A stretch of 64,000 nt of DNA from G965202915 sp965205955 (GCA_965205955.1 OZ242192.1:1984001-2048000); one strand, 5' to 3'; shown: positions 26,070-35,838, counted from the stretch's first letter. The notes: generated from the sequence alone by a model not told the origin. Numbers and translations are program-made.

Positions 26070-27452
26070 TTAACGATGTTCCTCCTCGATATAGTTTTCA
26101 AAGCGGGTAAATTGTCCCCTGAAGGCCAGCTTGACCATGCCGATGGGGCCGTTTCTCTGCTTGGCAATGATGATTTCGGCAGTGCCTTTGTCAGGGCTGT
26201 CCTCTTCATACACCTCATCGCGGTAAATAAACAGAATTACATCGGCGTCCTGTTCGATGGCGCCGCTTTCACGCAGATCGGACATTACCGGGCGCTTGTT
26301 AGGCCGCTGTTCAAGACTGCGGTTTAATTGTGACAGCGCAATCACCGGTATATTCAATTCTTTTGCCAGCGCCTTCAGGGAACGGGAGATCTCGGATAAT
26401 TCGGTGGCCCGGTTCTCCGAGGTGCCCGAAACCTGCATAAGCTGCATATAATCGACTACGACCATGTCCAGACCCTGCTCCCGGAAAATGCGCCGGCAGC
26501 GCGCTCTCAACTCGGAAGGCGTCAATGCCGGGGTGTCGTCTATAAACATTTTGGTCTTGGATAAGATCCCGACCGCGGAGGTCAACCTCGGCCAATCGTC
26601 ATCGTTGATTTTTCCGGTGCGGATATTGTGCTGTTCGATGCGCCCAAGCGATGCCATCATCCTCATGCCAAGCTGCTCGCTCGGCATTTCCATGCTGAAA
26701 ATGGCAACGGACAGTTCGTCCTTGATGGTGGCATGCTCTGCGATATTGATTGCCAGCGAGGTTTTCCCCATGGACGGACGACCGGCAATAATAATCAGAT
26801 CGGCCGGTTGCAAACCGGCCGTTTTTGTATCCAGATCATGAAAACCGGTGGCGACACCGGTAATGGGGTTGTCCATTTGAAACAATTGATCGACACGGGC
26901 AAGCACGGATACCAAGACTTCTTTTATGTTTCGGTAATTTCTCCTGCCGCGCGATTCCTGTTCGGCGATTTCAAACACGGCCTGCTCGGCAAAGTCGAGA
27001 ATTTGCTCGCTGCTCTTGCCCTGTGGATTGAAAATAGCATCGCCGATGTTATTGACCGCCGTGATTAATTGACGCAGGATCGAACGCTTGCGCACGATGT
27101 CGGCATAGGCGACAATATTATTGACGGCGGGGGTGTTCTCCGCCAATGCGGCCAGATAGGCCATGCCGCCGGCGGCATCGAGATGCTGGTGATTTTCCAG
27201 CCACTCTGCAACGGTAACAATATCGAAGGGCCGGCCTTCTTCATCCAATGCGGCAATTGCCTGAAACACAAGCCTGTGTTCCTTGCGGTAAAAATCTTCC
27301 TGCTGCACGTGTTCAACGGCCTTAACCCAGGCATCCTTATCCAGCAGTATTCCGCCGAGTACCGAGCGCTCGGCCTCAGTGGAATGAGGGGGGAGCTTCA
27401 GTTGCCTGGATTCAGAATCGCCAACATAGGGAGCCCGATCCGTTTCTTGCAT
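26070..27452 (-). CDS. dnaB: Replicative DNA helicase
   Basis: 460 residues. The N-terminal helical domain begins with LPPHSTEAERSVLGGILLD; the RecA-type helicase core has Walker A AGRPSMGKTSLAIN, Walker B MVVVDYMQLM, and SRSLKALAKELNIPVIALSQLNR, then ESGAIEQDADVILFIYRD. It unwinds DNA at the fork as a hexamer. No intein is present in the Walker A or other hotspots. It belongs to the ribosomal protein cluster upstream (rplI, 111 bases away). Confidence 0.98.
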   Translation of the reverse strand: MQETDRAPYVGDSESRQLKLPPHSTEAERSVLGGILLDKDAWVKAVEHVQQEDFYRKEHRLVFQAIAALDEEGRPFDIVTVAEWLENHQHLDAAGGMAYLAALAENTPAVNNIVAYADIVRKRSILRQLITAVNNIGDAIFNPQGKSSEQILDFAEQAVFEIAEQESRGRRNYRNIKEVLVSVLARVDQLFQMDNPITGVATGFHDLDTKTAGLQPADLIIIAGRPSMGKTSLAINIAEHATIKDELSVAIFSMEMPSEQLGMRMMASLGRIEQHNIRTGKINDDDWPRLTSAVGILSKTKMFIDDTPALTPSELRARCRRIFREQGLDMVVVDYMQLMQVSGTSENRATELSEISRSLKALAKELNIPVIALSQLNRSLEQRPNKRPVMSDLRESGAIEQDADVILFIYRDEVYEEDSPDKGTAEIIIAKQRNGPIGMVKLAFRGQFTRFENYIEEEHR

Positions 27453-27563
27453 TATTTTCCCCTAGACTACGGGTAGCGCTGAGAGTACTGAGCCCGGCAG
27501 GATACGGTAGAAACCGTCATGCCGCTGAGAAAGTGTCGAGAATTTCATCGCCGTACCGGATTT

Positions 27564-28019
27564 CTAATACTTTTCTTCCTCTACGATATCGACCTTAATC
27601 GTCGCCTTCACATCCACATGTAATTGCGCGTCAATATGATATTCTCCGGTTGTGCGCAACGGGCCTTGCGGTAATCTGAGCTCGCGCCGGGAAAGCTCGA
27701 CACCGGTAGCTGTAACTGCGGCGGCAATATCCGCGGCGCTGACGGAACCGAATAATTTACCCTCGGCGCCGACTCTGCTGACTATCTGCACATTGAGTTC
27801 ATCCATCTTTTCTGCCCGGGCAAGCGCCTGCTCAAGCACCTGTTTCTGCTGTTTTTCCAGCTCAGCCTGCCTGGCCTTGAACATTTTGATGTTGGCATCG
27901 GTGGCGGGCACCGCCTTGCCGTCGGGAATTAAATAGTTACGTCCATATCCCGATCTGACCTTGACCCGGTCCCCCAGATCGCCAAGATTGTGCACTTTTT
28001 CGAGTAATATAATCTCCAT
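27564..28019 (-). CDS. rplI: 50S ribosomal protein L9
   Basis: 151 residues. MEIILLEKVHNLGDLGDRVKV and GYGRNYLIPDGKAVPAT form the N-terminal RNA-binding domain, then a long helix and the C-terminal domain. Two ATGs stand in tandem; the second (28019) has the better spacing to AAGG. L9 binds 23S rRNA and influences frame maintenance. Part of the rpsF-rpsR-DUF2232-rplI cluster. Confidence 0.97.
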   Translation of the reverse strand: MEIILLEKVHNLGDLGDRVKVRSGYGRNYLIPDGKAVPATDANIKMFKARQAELEKQQKQVLEQALARAEKMDELNVQIVSRVGAEGKLFGSVSAADIAAAVTATGVELSRRELRLPQGPLRTTGEYHIDAQLHVDVKATIKVDIVEEEKY

Positions 28020-28043
28020 CATCCTTACCCCATGGTAACAAAT

Positions 28044-28946
28044 TCAATGATGCATCATACGGTGGATCTTGCAGTTGGCATGCCAACTGTCCATCATCCC
28101 CAGACAGGCCATAAACAGCGCCGACCCCGGCACCAGAAACAACAGGCCATACATGATGACCAGACAGATATGGGGCAATTGCCTGACGCTGACCGTTCTA
28201 TGCGCCAATACCAAGCCTTGAAATAAAAACATAAATACCAGCACCGTGAGCATATCTCTTGCAAACCCGCTCCAGGGGCCGCTGGTAAGCAGATATAGAA
28301 TAAAACTCAATATGGTTACAGCCAACAGCATCAACGGCAGCCTGAGCGCCTGAAATTCCTTGGCAAAACCGCCCGGATTGAACAGCAAAGACTGCCACCA
28401 GCGTGAAAACATCACCGTGGCAACCAGATTCATTATAAAACCGGCGACAAAAAAACCGGTGATATAATTCGCCATCGGCAGCAGTTTATCTTTGTATTCG
28501 GCCTGCTGCCCGGCGGAAAAGCTTGCTTCTATCAAATCACTCAGCACATCCTGCCACCAAGCGCCTATATCATTCAATATTATATACAAGGTGACCAGTA
28601 TTGCCATTCCCATCAGACCGGCCGCCGTCACCAGCATACCCTGTTGCCTGCTTAAACGTAAAATAACCGCGCACAACCAGATCGGTATCCAGATGAAAAT
28701 CAAATAGGCCACTCCCAGATATACCGGCCATTTCACCGCCAGGATAAATAAAGTAAAAATCAGCGCCGTGCCAAGCATGAGGCTCAGCCCGCAACGGCTG
28801 CCCTTTATCAGGGTCACCAAGGCTATGGGCGCCCCGCTGAGCAAATAGGCCGCCGGAAACAACATCACGGAAAACAAGGTAAATATCGTGGTACTGATAA
28901 CGGCCTGCGGCCAGCCGCGAAGTATATAGGAACCTAATGCATGCAT
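28044..28946 (-). CDS. DUF2232 membrane protein of the rpsR-rplI cluster
   Basis: 300 residues with seven to eight membrane helices, typical of the DUF2232 proteins encoded between rpsR and rplI in many proteobacteria. Function is unknown. I prefer the ATG at 28946 (MHALGSYILRGW, followed by the first helix); a TTG five codons upstream is possible. It ends 24 bases before rplI and starts 85 bases after rpsR, so it is probably co-transcribed with the ribosomal genes. Confidence 0.85.
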   Translation of the reverse strand: MHALGSYILRGWPQAVISTTIFTLFSVMLFPAAYLLSGAPIALVTLIKGSRCGLSLMLGTALIFTLFILAVKWPVYLGVAYLIFIWIPIWLCAVILRLSRQQGMLVTAAGLMGMAILVTLYIILNDIGAWWQDVLSDLIEASFSAGQQAEYKDKLLPMANYITGFFVAGFIMNLVATVMFSRWWQSLLFNPGGFAKEFQALRLPLMLLAVTILSFILYLLTSGPWSGFARDMLTVLVFMFLFQGLVLAHRTVSVRQLPHICLVIMYGLLFLVPGSALFMACLGMMDSWHANCKIHRMMHH

Positions 28947-29031
28947 CGTCACTACCTGCAATTAAATGACATCGGACAATACGGCTGCTTCTATAGATCG
29001 GTGGGCACAAAGACACGCATCGGGTTATTCT

Positions 29032-29256
29032 CTAGTGTGCATCACAGTAGGGAATAAGCGCCAGGAATCTGGCGCGTTTGATCGCCGTTGTCAACTGACG
29101 CTGATATTTTGCGCTGGTACCGGAAGCTCTGCTCGAGACAATCTTTCCGGTTGAGGTAATGTAGTTCTTCAGCGTATCTATATCCTTATAATCAATCTCC
29201 TTGACACCCTCCGCCTTAAAGCGGCAATAGTTTCTGCGTTTAAAGTAATATGCCAT
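29032..29256 (-). CDS. rpsR: 30S ribosomal protein S18
   Basis: 74 residues, full length. FKRRNYCRF at the start, IDYKDIDTLKNYIT and KIVSSRASGTSAKYQRQLTTAIKRAR are conserved S18 motifs. S18 binds 16S rRNA as a dimer with S6, whose gene is 78 bases upstream in the same direction. Confidence 0.98.
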   Translation of the reverse strand: MAYYFKRRNYCRFKAEGVKEIDYKDIDTLKNYITSTGKIVSSRASGTSAKYQRQLTTAIKRARFLALIPYCDAH

Positions 29257-29334
29257 GTTTATCCTGTATGTTTTACCGATTCTGCAAGAGCTTCGGCGAT
29301 CCCGCCTTTTCTTCTTGAACCCGATTCAAAGCCA

Positions 29335-29700
29335 TTATCCATCGGCCTTTTCCGCATCCGTCGCTTCCTTCGTATGCGTTGCCTCCGGTCTTGCCAGTAA
29401 TGACCGCTCACTTATTGCGCGGTTGCGGCGAATAACCAGATTGCGAATAACCGCATCATTGAAGCGAAACCCATCGGTAAGCTGATCCAGAGTCTCCGTG
29501 TCACACTCCAGGTTCAGCAGAATATAATGAGCCTTATGTAGCTTATTAATCGGATAGGCAAGCAATCTCCGCCCCCAATCCTCGATTCGATGAACAACGC
29601 CGCCGTTTGTAGTGATCATCAATTGGTATTTATCCACCATGGCGGACACCTGCTCGCTCCGATCAGGGTGTACCAAAAAAATAATTTCATAATGCTGCAT
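29335..29700 (-). CDS. rpsF: 30S ribosomal protein S6
   Basis: 121 residues. MQHYEIIFLVHPDRSEQV, then HRIEDWGRRLLAYPI and HYILLNLECD, give the standard S6 ferredoxin-like fold; the acidic C-terminal tail is divergent as usual. It heads the cluster rpsF-rpsR-DUF2232-rplI-dnaB. The roughly 130-base leader upstream may carry autoregulation. Confidence 0.97.
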   Translation of the reverse strand: MQHYEIIFLVHPDRSEQVSAMVDKYQLMITTNGGVVHRIEDWGRRLLAYPINKLHKAHYILLNLECDTETLDQLTDGFRFNDAVIRNLVIRRNRAISERSLLARPEATHTKEATDAEKADG

Positions 29701-29830
29701 TTCTCTGCGTCCTCATAGCTTGATGACTTCCTCGTTTCAGCGCCCGGCAGGCACGGTAATAACGGGAATTGAATGTTACAGGCTACCCAGCCTGGGTGCA
29801 ATCCTATTTTAGCATAAAATCCGGCCGGCA
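29701..29830 (-). promoter_or_regulatory. Leader of rpsF, possible S6:S18 autoregulatory element
   Basis: On the minus strand the leader contains a hairpin around 29739-29757 (arms GTGCC and GGCGC around a CCG-containing loop) and a second hairpin CAGGCT-ACCC/GGGT-AGCCTG around 29779-29794. S6:S18 binding leaders with an exposed CCG are known in many bacteria. The match here is only partial, so this is a suggestion from position and the CCG loop. A TAAAAT-like -10 lies just upstream near 29806-29818. Confidence 0.3.
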
Positions 29831-29899
29831 ACCGCAGTAAGATCGTATCCGGAAATCTTTATCATTCCTCGGCGATGCCAAATTAAATAATCGCGCTGA

Positions 29900-30817
29900 T
29901 CACGGGACAATCAGGCGCTTTGGGGTAATGCGGCCATCGTCGCCCGCCTCGCCGACCGCAAAAAATGCTCTTTGTTCGTCATAAACCCTCAACAAACCCT
30001 GCTCCGGTGCGTGCGGCACAAGGACAGCCTGCCCCTGGCGGAAAGAACGCGCGCTGTTTTCATCCAGATGTACCGAGTCCATATCCCTCAGGGCCGCATC
30101 CATCGGCAACAGCAGTTTATCTATAAGCGCGTGTCCCTGCTGCGCTATTTTTTCTATATCATCCGGTGAAATCATTTGTGCGGCATTGAACGGCCCGATG
30201 TGCAGCCGCCGGAGCTCATGCACATGGGCGCCGCAGCCCAATCTTTTTCCTATATCCTCGACCAGGGAGCGTATATAGACGCCTTTGGAGCAATGTACTT
30301 CAAACAGCAGGCTGTCGGAGGTGTGATCCAGCAGCTTTATCCGGTAAATGGTTATTTTGCGCGGCTTGCGCGCGACACTGATCCCCTCATAGGCAAGTTT
30401 ATACAGCCGTTGGCCCTTGTGCTTCAAGGCGGAATACATGGGCGGCGTCTGCTCGCTGTCTCCGGCAAAGGTCCGGAGTACTTGCTCCAGATCGGCCGTG
30501 GAATAATTGCCCACCGGCTTCTGCCCGACTATATCGCCTTCCGCATCTCCTGTAGTGGTCTCAATGCCCAGCCGGCACCGGACGCGGTACGATTTATCCG
30601 CATCCAGTAAAAAGCCGGACAACTTGGTGGCGCAACCAAAACAAATTGCCAATAATCCGGTCGCCGCTCTGTCCAGAGTGCCTGTATGTCCCGCCTTATT
30701 GGCATTGAACAATCTCCTGGCGCTCTGTAAAACCTGGTTGGAGCTTTTTCCCGGCGGCTTGTCCAATAATAGTATTCCATTGACGCTCTTGCCACAGGTA
30801 CGTCTTTTTCCGGCCAT
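29900..30817 (-). CDS. truB: tRNA pseudouridine(55) synthase
   Basis: 305 residues. TruB makes pseudouridine 55 in the T loop. NGILLLDKPPGKSSNQ opens the catalytic domain; the active-site block reads AGHTGTLDRAATGLL, keeping the catalytic Asp but with Arg where most TruB enzymes have Pro. YKLAYEGI, RKITIYRI and CSKGVYIRSLVEDIG are conserved. The C-terminal PUA-like domain is present. It ends the rimP-nusA-infB-rbfA-truB operon; rpsO, which often follows, is not there (rpsF comes next). Confidence 0.96.
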   Translation of the reverse strand: MAGKRRTCGKSVNGILLLDKPPGKSSNQVLQSARRLFNANKAGHTGTLDRAATGLLAICFGCATKLSGFLLDADKSYRVRCRLGIETTTGDAEGDIVGQKPVGNYSTADLEQVLRTFAGDSEQTPPMYSALKHKGQRLYKLAYEGISVARKPRKITIYRIKLLDHTSDSLLFEVHCSKGVYIRSLVEDIGKRLGCGAHVHELRRLHIGPFNAAQMISPDDIEKIAQQGHALIDKLLLPMDAALRDMDSVHLDENSARSFRQGQAVLVPHAPEQGLLRVYDEQRAFFAVGEAGDDGRITPKRLIVP

Positions 30818-30828
30818 GATTACCTGAA

Positions 30829-31188
30829 TTAATCGGCTTTTGGCAATTGCAGTGAATCGATCAATGCCGACAGGCCGGCGCTTCGTTGGATCGATTCATC
30901 GTATTCAAATTTTATTTTCGGCACCCTTTTACAGGTGACCGATTGTGCGATTATCGTGCGGAAAAAAACCGCTCGCGCATTCAGCGCATCGATAAAAGGG
31001 GCGGTGTCGTTCTCTTCCTTCAGGCGGGTAACATACACCCTGGCATTTTGCAGATCGGAGCTCACATCAACGGCGGAGAGCGTGATGAGACCATACTGAT
31101 GGATTGGAAATTGCTGTTGAATTTCCTGGGCCAGCTTGTGCTTGATCACCGCCGCCACACGACGGCTGCGGGCAAACTCATTTGGCAT
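30829..31188 (-). CDS. rbfA: 30S ribosome-binding factor A
   Basis: 119 residues with the KH-type fold of RbfA: SRRVAAVIKHKLAQEIQ at the start, TLSAVDVSSDLQNARVYVT, then KRVPKIKFEYDESI. It assists late maturation of 16S rRNA. It lies 11 bases upstream of truB and 84 bases after infB on the same strand. Confidence 0.95.
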   Translation of the reverse strand: MPNEFARSRRVAAVIKHKLAQEIQQQFPIHQYGLITLSAVDVSSDLQNARVYVTRLKEENDTAPFIDALNARAVFFRTIIAQSVTCKRVPKIKFEYDESIQRSAGLSALIDSLQLPKAD

Positions 31189-31272
31189 GGGAGGCCTGGC
31201 CTATGGTAGTAAGGTCAATAATGCAAAAAAAATTCATTCGCACCTCATTGCTGTCATAGCAGATGAAACCGA

Positions 31273-33843
31273 CTATATACTTCTCTCTATTTCAACAAGC
31301 TCAAGTGTTTCTATCTTATCACCCACCTTGATATCAGTATAATTTTTAACACCGATCCCGCACTCCGCGCCGGATTTGACCTCGCTGACATCATCCTTGA
31401 ATCTTTTCAATGATTCCAGTTCGCCCTTATAGATGACCTCCTCGCCACGCAGCACCCGAATAGGGCAGTTCCGACTTATGACCCCCCCTACTACCATGCA
31501 TCCGGCAATATCGCCAAATCTGGGAGAGTGGAATATATCCCGCACCTCGGCCGTGCCAATGACTTCTTCACGCACTTCAGGCTCGAGCATACCGTTCATT
31601 GCTTTTTTCACATCATCAACCAGATCATAAATTATACTGTAATGGCGCAGATCCACACCCTCTGCATCGGCCAGTTTTTTTGCCGCCGGATCGGCACGAA
31701 CATTGAAACCGATCACTACTCCGCCGGAGGCCATCGCCAGATTAATATCCGACTCGGTAATGCCGCCCACTCCGCTGCTGATGATATTCACCTTGATTTC
31801 CTCATTGCCCAATGGGGTCAATGAATCGGTTATTGCTTCGGCAGAACCCTGCACATCGGCCTTGATCATTAAATTCAGACTGGCTGCCTCCTCGGCGCCC
31901 ATTCGGGACAGCAGGTTATCGAGCTTGACGGCATGCTGCCGCGCCATTTTCATTTCACGGGACTTATCCTGCCTCAATAAGGCGATTTCGCGCGCCTTCT
32001 TTTCATCGGGCACGACAATCATCTCATCACCGGCATTGGGCGTACCGGACAAACCCAATACCTCTACCGGGAACGAGGCCCCAGCCTCGCTTACTTCCTT
32101 GCCGTTATGATCAATCATAACCCGAACACGCCCAAACTCATGCCCGCTTAAAATAACATCGCCCTTGCTCAATCTGCCGCTCTGAACCAGTATGGAGGCC
32201 ACCACACCCCGTCCCTTATCCAATCTCGATTCAATCACCACCCCCGATGCGGGGCCGGATTCAACGGCTTTCAGTTCAAGTATTTCCGCTTGCAGGATAA
32301 TACTGTCGAGTAATTCATCGATTCCCTGGCCGGTTTTCGCAGAAACATTAATAAACATCGTATCGCCGCTCCGGTCTTCGGGAATAAGATCGTGCCTGGA
32401 TAACTGCTGTGTGACACGCTCAATATCGGCATCGCCCTTGTCGATCTTATTGACCGCAATAATGATGGGAACCGAACCCGCCCTGGCATGCTGGATCGCT
32501 TCCTCAGTCTGCGGCATTACCCCGTCATCCGCCGCCACAACGATCACCACTACATCGGTTACTTTTGTGCCACGGGCGCGCATAGCGGTAAATGCCTCAT
32601 GCCCCGGCGTATCCAGAAAGGTAATGTCGCCGGCATCGGTCGAGACGCGATAGGCTCCGATATGCTGCGTGATCCCGCCCGCTTCATCGGCAACCACTTT
32701 GGAATTGCGTATAGAATCCAACAAGGAAGTCTTACCATGATCGACATGCCCCATAACCGTTACAATCGGTGCGCGACTGATCTGTTTCCCGGTTTTTTTC
32801 GAGGACCGGATAATTTCCTCTTCCAACATATTTTCTTTCAGGTTTTTTGGCTTGTGCCCCATCTCTTCCACCACAATCGCAGCCACATCCTGCTCGATAA
32901 CCTGATTGATAGTCGCGACACTGCCCAAACCCACCAAGGTCTTAATCACATCAGAGCCTTTAACGGACATGCGCTGCGCCAGCTCAGAAACCGTAATACT
33001 CCCGGGGATCTCCACTTCATGAATAATCGGCACCGTGGGTCTTTCAAATCCGTGTTTTCTCGAAAGCTGGGCAGAGACATTGGAACGCAAAGGTTTCTTT
33101 CTACGCCGGCCAGATTTTTCACTGGCAATATGCAATTCCTTACGGCCGGGATTCGGGTTCGATTTGGGCTGCTCCCGTTTTGTCTTTGGTGCGTCCGGGG
33201 GGGGCGGATCAGCGGATACAGGCTCATCCTGCTGTGCAAGCTCCTCCGGAGCGGGATCGACAGACGCCGCATTTATCTCAGTTTCATCGGGGTCCGCCTG
33301 GGGCTCGGTTATCGGCGCCACCTCCTGACTATCTGCCATATTTTCCGGGGCTTTCAGGCCGGTCGGTTCTATTCCCGCTATTTCCCCGGGCTGTATTTCT
33401 GATTCCTGTTGCTCGGCCGCCTGTTGCTCGGCTGCCTGTTGCTCGGCTGCCTGTTGTTCAGCCGCCTGTTGTTCAGCCGCCTGTTGTTCAGCCGCCTGAC
33501 GCTGGAGAATATCTTTGGCGACGACCCCCCGCCGGGCATAAGTACGCTGTCTTCTGTATTCCACATTCACCGTTTTTGAGCGCGGCTTCATCCTGCTCTG
33601 CGCGGCAATCGGAATTTTAATTTCACTCAATGTTTTTCTTTTCAGGATAATTTTTTCAGGGTCACTGCTGTCTTTTTTACCGCGCTTGTTCCGCAGAAAG
33701 GCAAGCAGTTCAAGTTTTTCCTCATCGGTAATCGTGTAATCGGCGGATTTATCGCCTATGCCCACTTCCGCCAACCGCTGTTTCAAATGCTCAACAGAAA
33801 CTCCTATGTCCCCGGCAAACTCGGCTATGGTTATCTTTGCCAT
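31273..33843 (-). CDS. infB: Translation initiation factor IF-2
   Basis: 856 residues, the long form. An N-terminal IF2_N domain (ITIAEFAGDIGVSVEHLKQR) is followed by a charged, low-complexity linker that includes six tandem AAEQQ units (33406-33495), a second IF2_N segment, and the GTPase core: GHVDHGKTSLLDSIR, DTPGHEAF, NKIDKGDADIE, then the beta-barrel and C-terminal initiator-tRNA domain. It delivers fMet-tRNA to the 30S subunit. nusA is 5 bases upstream. The linker repeat is the only unusual part. Confidence 0.98.
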   Translation of the reverse strand: MAKITIAEFAGDIGVSVEHLKQRLAEVGIGDKSADYTITDEEKLELLAFLRNKRGKKDSSDPEKIILKRKTLSEIKIPIAAQSRMKPRSKTVNVEYRRQRTYARRGVVAKDILQRQAAEQQAAEQQAAEQQAAEQQAAEQQAAEQQESEIQPGEIAGIEPTGLKAPENMADSQEVAPITEPQADPDETEINAASVDPAPEELAQQDEPVSADPPPPDAPKTKREQPKSNPNPGRKELHIASEKSGRRRKKPLRSNVSAQLSRKHGFERPTVPIIHEVEIPGSITVSELAQRMSVKGSDVIKTLVGLGSVATINQVIEQDVAAIVVEEMGHKPKNLKENMLEEEIIRSSKKTGKQISRAPIVTVMGHVDHGKTSLLDSIRNSKVVADEAGGITQHIGAYRVSTDAGDITFLDTPGHEAFTAMRARGTKVTDVVVIVVAADDGVMPQTEEAIQHARAGSVPIIIAVNKIDKGDADIERVTQQLSRHDLIPEDRSGDTMFINVSAKTGQGIDELLDSIILQAEILELKAVESGPASGVVIESRLDKGRGVVASILVQSGRLSKGDVILSGHEFGRVRVMIDHNGKEVSEAGASFPVEVLGLSGTPNAGDEMIVVPDEKKAREIALLRQDKSREMKMARQHAVKLDNLLSRMGAEEAASLNLMIKADVQGSAEAITDSLTPLGNEEIKVNIISSGVGGITESDINLAMASGGVVIGFNVRADPAAKKLADAEGVDLRHYSIIYDLVDDVKKAMNGMLEPEVREEVIGTAEVRDIFHSPRFGDIAGCMVVGGVISRNCPIRVLRGEEVIYKGELESLKRFKDDVSEVKSGAECGIGVKNYTDIKVGDKIETLELVEIERSI
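33406..33495 (-). repeat. Six tandem 15-bp units in the infB linker
   Basis: Six contiguous units, each CTGTTG followed by [CT]TC[GA]GC[CT]GC on the plus strand, encode AAEQQ repeats in the IF-2 linker. Third-position variation between units (three of one type, three of another) indicates that the tract has persisted for some time. The unit length of 15 keeps frame when copy number changes. Confidence 0.9.
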
Positions 33844-33848
33844 TTTTC

Positions 33849-35357
33849 TTAGGCTTCTCCGACCTTTTCGGCTTCAAACCAGGGCTTTCTGGCAAGCAGT
33901 ATCAATTCACCGGCGCGCTTTTCGTCCAAGTCCTGAATATCCAACAGCTCATCGACAGACTGCTCGGCCAGATCTTCCATGGTCACTACACCGCGACTGG
34001 CCAGTTCATACGCCAACTGCTCATCCATTCCCTCCATCGTCAATAAATCATTGGCCGGTTTGATGCCGGACCATTTCTCCTCGCTCGCGATCGCATGGGT
34101 TAACATGACATCACGGGCGCGCCCCCTCAATTCCTGTACCAGGTCTTCATCGAATTCTTCTATGTCCAGCATTTCTTTTTCCGGAACATACGCCACTTCC
34201 TCAATGCTGGAAAAACCCTCCTGCACCAGGATAATTGCAACCTCTTCATCCACACCCAGCCCTTCCATGAACACTGCTCTCAATGATTCGGATTCGGATT
34301 CATTCTTCTCTTCGGCCTGTTCAACCGACATCACATTCAATTCCCATTTGGTTAACTCACTGGCCAACTTGACATTCTGCCCGCCGCGACCGATTGCCTG
34401 CGATAGATTCTCCTCCGCAACCGCAATATCCATTGAATTTGAATCTTCATCCATCATAATCGAAACAACTTCGGCCGGCGCCATCGCATTGATAACAAAT
34501 TGAGCCGGATTTTCATCCCACAAGATAATATCAACACGCTCGCCGGACAATTCATTCGATACTGCCTGCACTCTGGAACCGCGCATACCAACGCAGGCGC
34601 CTATAGGATCGATGCGAGGATCATTCGCCTTCACCGCAATCTTTGCTCGTATGCCCGGATCACGGGCGCCATTAATAATATCGATCATACCTTCGTTAAT
34701 TTCCGGAACCTCGATTTTAAAGAGTTCAATCAATAACTGCGGAGAAGTGCGGCTCAAAAATAACTGGGGGCCTCGCGCTTCCTGTCTGATTTCCTTTAAA
34801 TAAGCCCGCACACGATCACCGGGTCTGATTGATTCGCGAGGAATCAATTCCTGATGAGGAATAAATGCCTCGGCATTATTGCCCAGATCGACAATAACCC
34901 CATTGCGCTCTACTCGCTTGACCGAACCGCCTAGCATTTCTCCAACACGGTTTTGATAATTTTTGAAAACCTGGTCGCGCTCCGCCTCACGCACCTTCTG
35001 TACAATCACCTGCTTTGCCGCCTGCGCCGCAATGCGTCCGAATTCAACCGAATCCATCGGCTCTTCAATAAACTCACCCGCTGTAATATCAGATTTTTTT
35101 TCACGGGCGACGCTTAATAATATTTGCCTGCTGGGCGCTTCAAATAATTCCGACTCATCGTCCAGCACCTCCCAGCAACGCAAGGTTTTATAATCTCCCG
35201 TTTCACGATCGATCAAAACGCGCGCCTCGATGTCCTCACGATTTCGTTTCTTTGTTGCGCTTGCAAGCGCGGCCTCTATCGCCTCAAAGATAATCTCTTT
35301 GGCAACACCTTTTTCGTTAGAGACCACATCAACTACTGTCAATATTTCTTTATTCAT
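33849..35357 (-). CDS. nusA: Transcription termination/antitermination protein NusA
   Basis: 502 residues. The RNA polymerase-binding N-terminal domain, an S1 domain (near 135-200), two KH domains (GVRGSRVQAV is written here as GMRGSRVQAVSNELSGE, then AIGRGGQNVKLASELT) and two C-terminal acidic helix-hairpin repeats (from about 355 and 430) give the E. coli-like long architecture. It lies between rimP and infB, 5 bases from infB. Confidence 0.97.
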   Translation of the reverse strand: MNKEILTVVDVVSNEKGVAKEIIFEAIEAALASATKKRNREDIEARVLIDRETGDYKTLRCWEVLDDESELFEAPSRQILLSVAREKKSDITAGEFIEEPMDSVEFGRIAAQAAKQVIVQKVREAERDQVFKNYQNRVGEMLGGSVKRVERNGVIVDLGNNAEAFIPHQELIPRESIRPGDRVRAYLKEIRQEARGPQLFLSRTSPQLLIELFKIEVPEINEGMIDIINGARDPGIRAKIAVKANDPRIDPIGACVGMRGSRVQAVSNELSGERVDIILWDENPAQFVINAMAPAEVVSIMMDEDSNSMDIAVAEENLSQAIGRGGQNVKLASELTKWELNVMSVEQAEEKNESESESLRAVFMEGLGVDEEVAIILVQEGFSSIEEVAYVPEKEMLDIEEFDEDLVQELRGRARDVMLTHAIASEEKWSGIKPANDLLTMEGMDEQLAYELASRGVVTMEDLAEQSVDELLDIQDLDEKRAGELILLARKPWFEAEKVGEA

Positions 35358-35379
35358 ACTTCTCGATTCACCTGCTTGA

Positions 35380-35838
35380 TTACTCCACCTCCGGCACCAG
35401 CCTGGCTTTTTTAATCATATTGGCCGGTATTAAATATTCAACGTCCTCCGCCAAAATAACAACATTACCGTCATGTATTGACTTTACCTTCCCTTGAAAT
35501 CGGATGCGGCCCTGTAATTTCTCATACAGTTTCAGATTGACCGCACGACCCGTGCATTGCTTAATCTGTTCCAGCGTAAACAAGAGTCGATCCAGGCCCG
35601 GAGAAGATACTTCAAGATCATACGCCCCTCTGACAGGGTTTTCGACATCAAGCACACCGGTAACCTGCTGACTAACCCGGACACAATCATCAATGGTGAT
35701 GCCGGCATCATTATCTATATACAGCCGCAACAGGGACATCCTGCGTCCGGACAGATATTCTATGCCCAGCAACCTATAGCCAAGACCTTCCACAACCGGG
35801 TCCAAAAGATTAATCAGTGTCTGATTTTGCCTGTACAT
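35380..35838 (-). CDS. rimP: Ribosome maturation factor RimP
   Basis: 152 residues. LDPVVEGLGYRLLGIEYLSGRR, LRLYIDNDAGITIDDCVRVS and the block GAYDLEVSSPGLDRLLFT are family hallmarks. It helps 30S maturation and heads the nusA operon, with 22 bases to nusA. The AT-containing region upstream should hold the operon promoter. Confidence 0.96.
   Translation of the reverse strand: MYRQNQTLINLLDPVVEGLGYRLLGIEYLSGRRMSLLRLYIDNDAGITIDDCVRVSQQVTGVLDVENPVRGAYDLEVSSPGLDRLLFTLEQIKQCTGRAVNLKLYEKLQGRIRFQGKVKSIHDGNVVILAEDVEYLIPANMIKKARLVPEVE

Noticed and set aside
32488..33402. Long plus-strand ORF opposite infB
   Set aside because: It is antisense to the conserved IF-2 reading frame and has no family features, so it is a shadow of codon bias.
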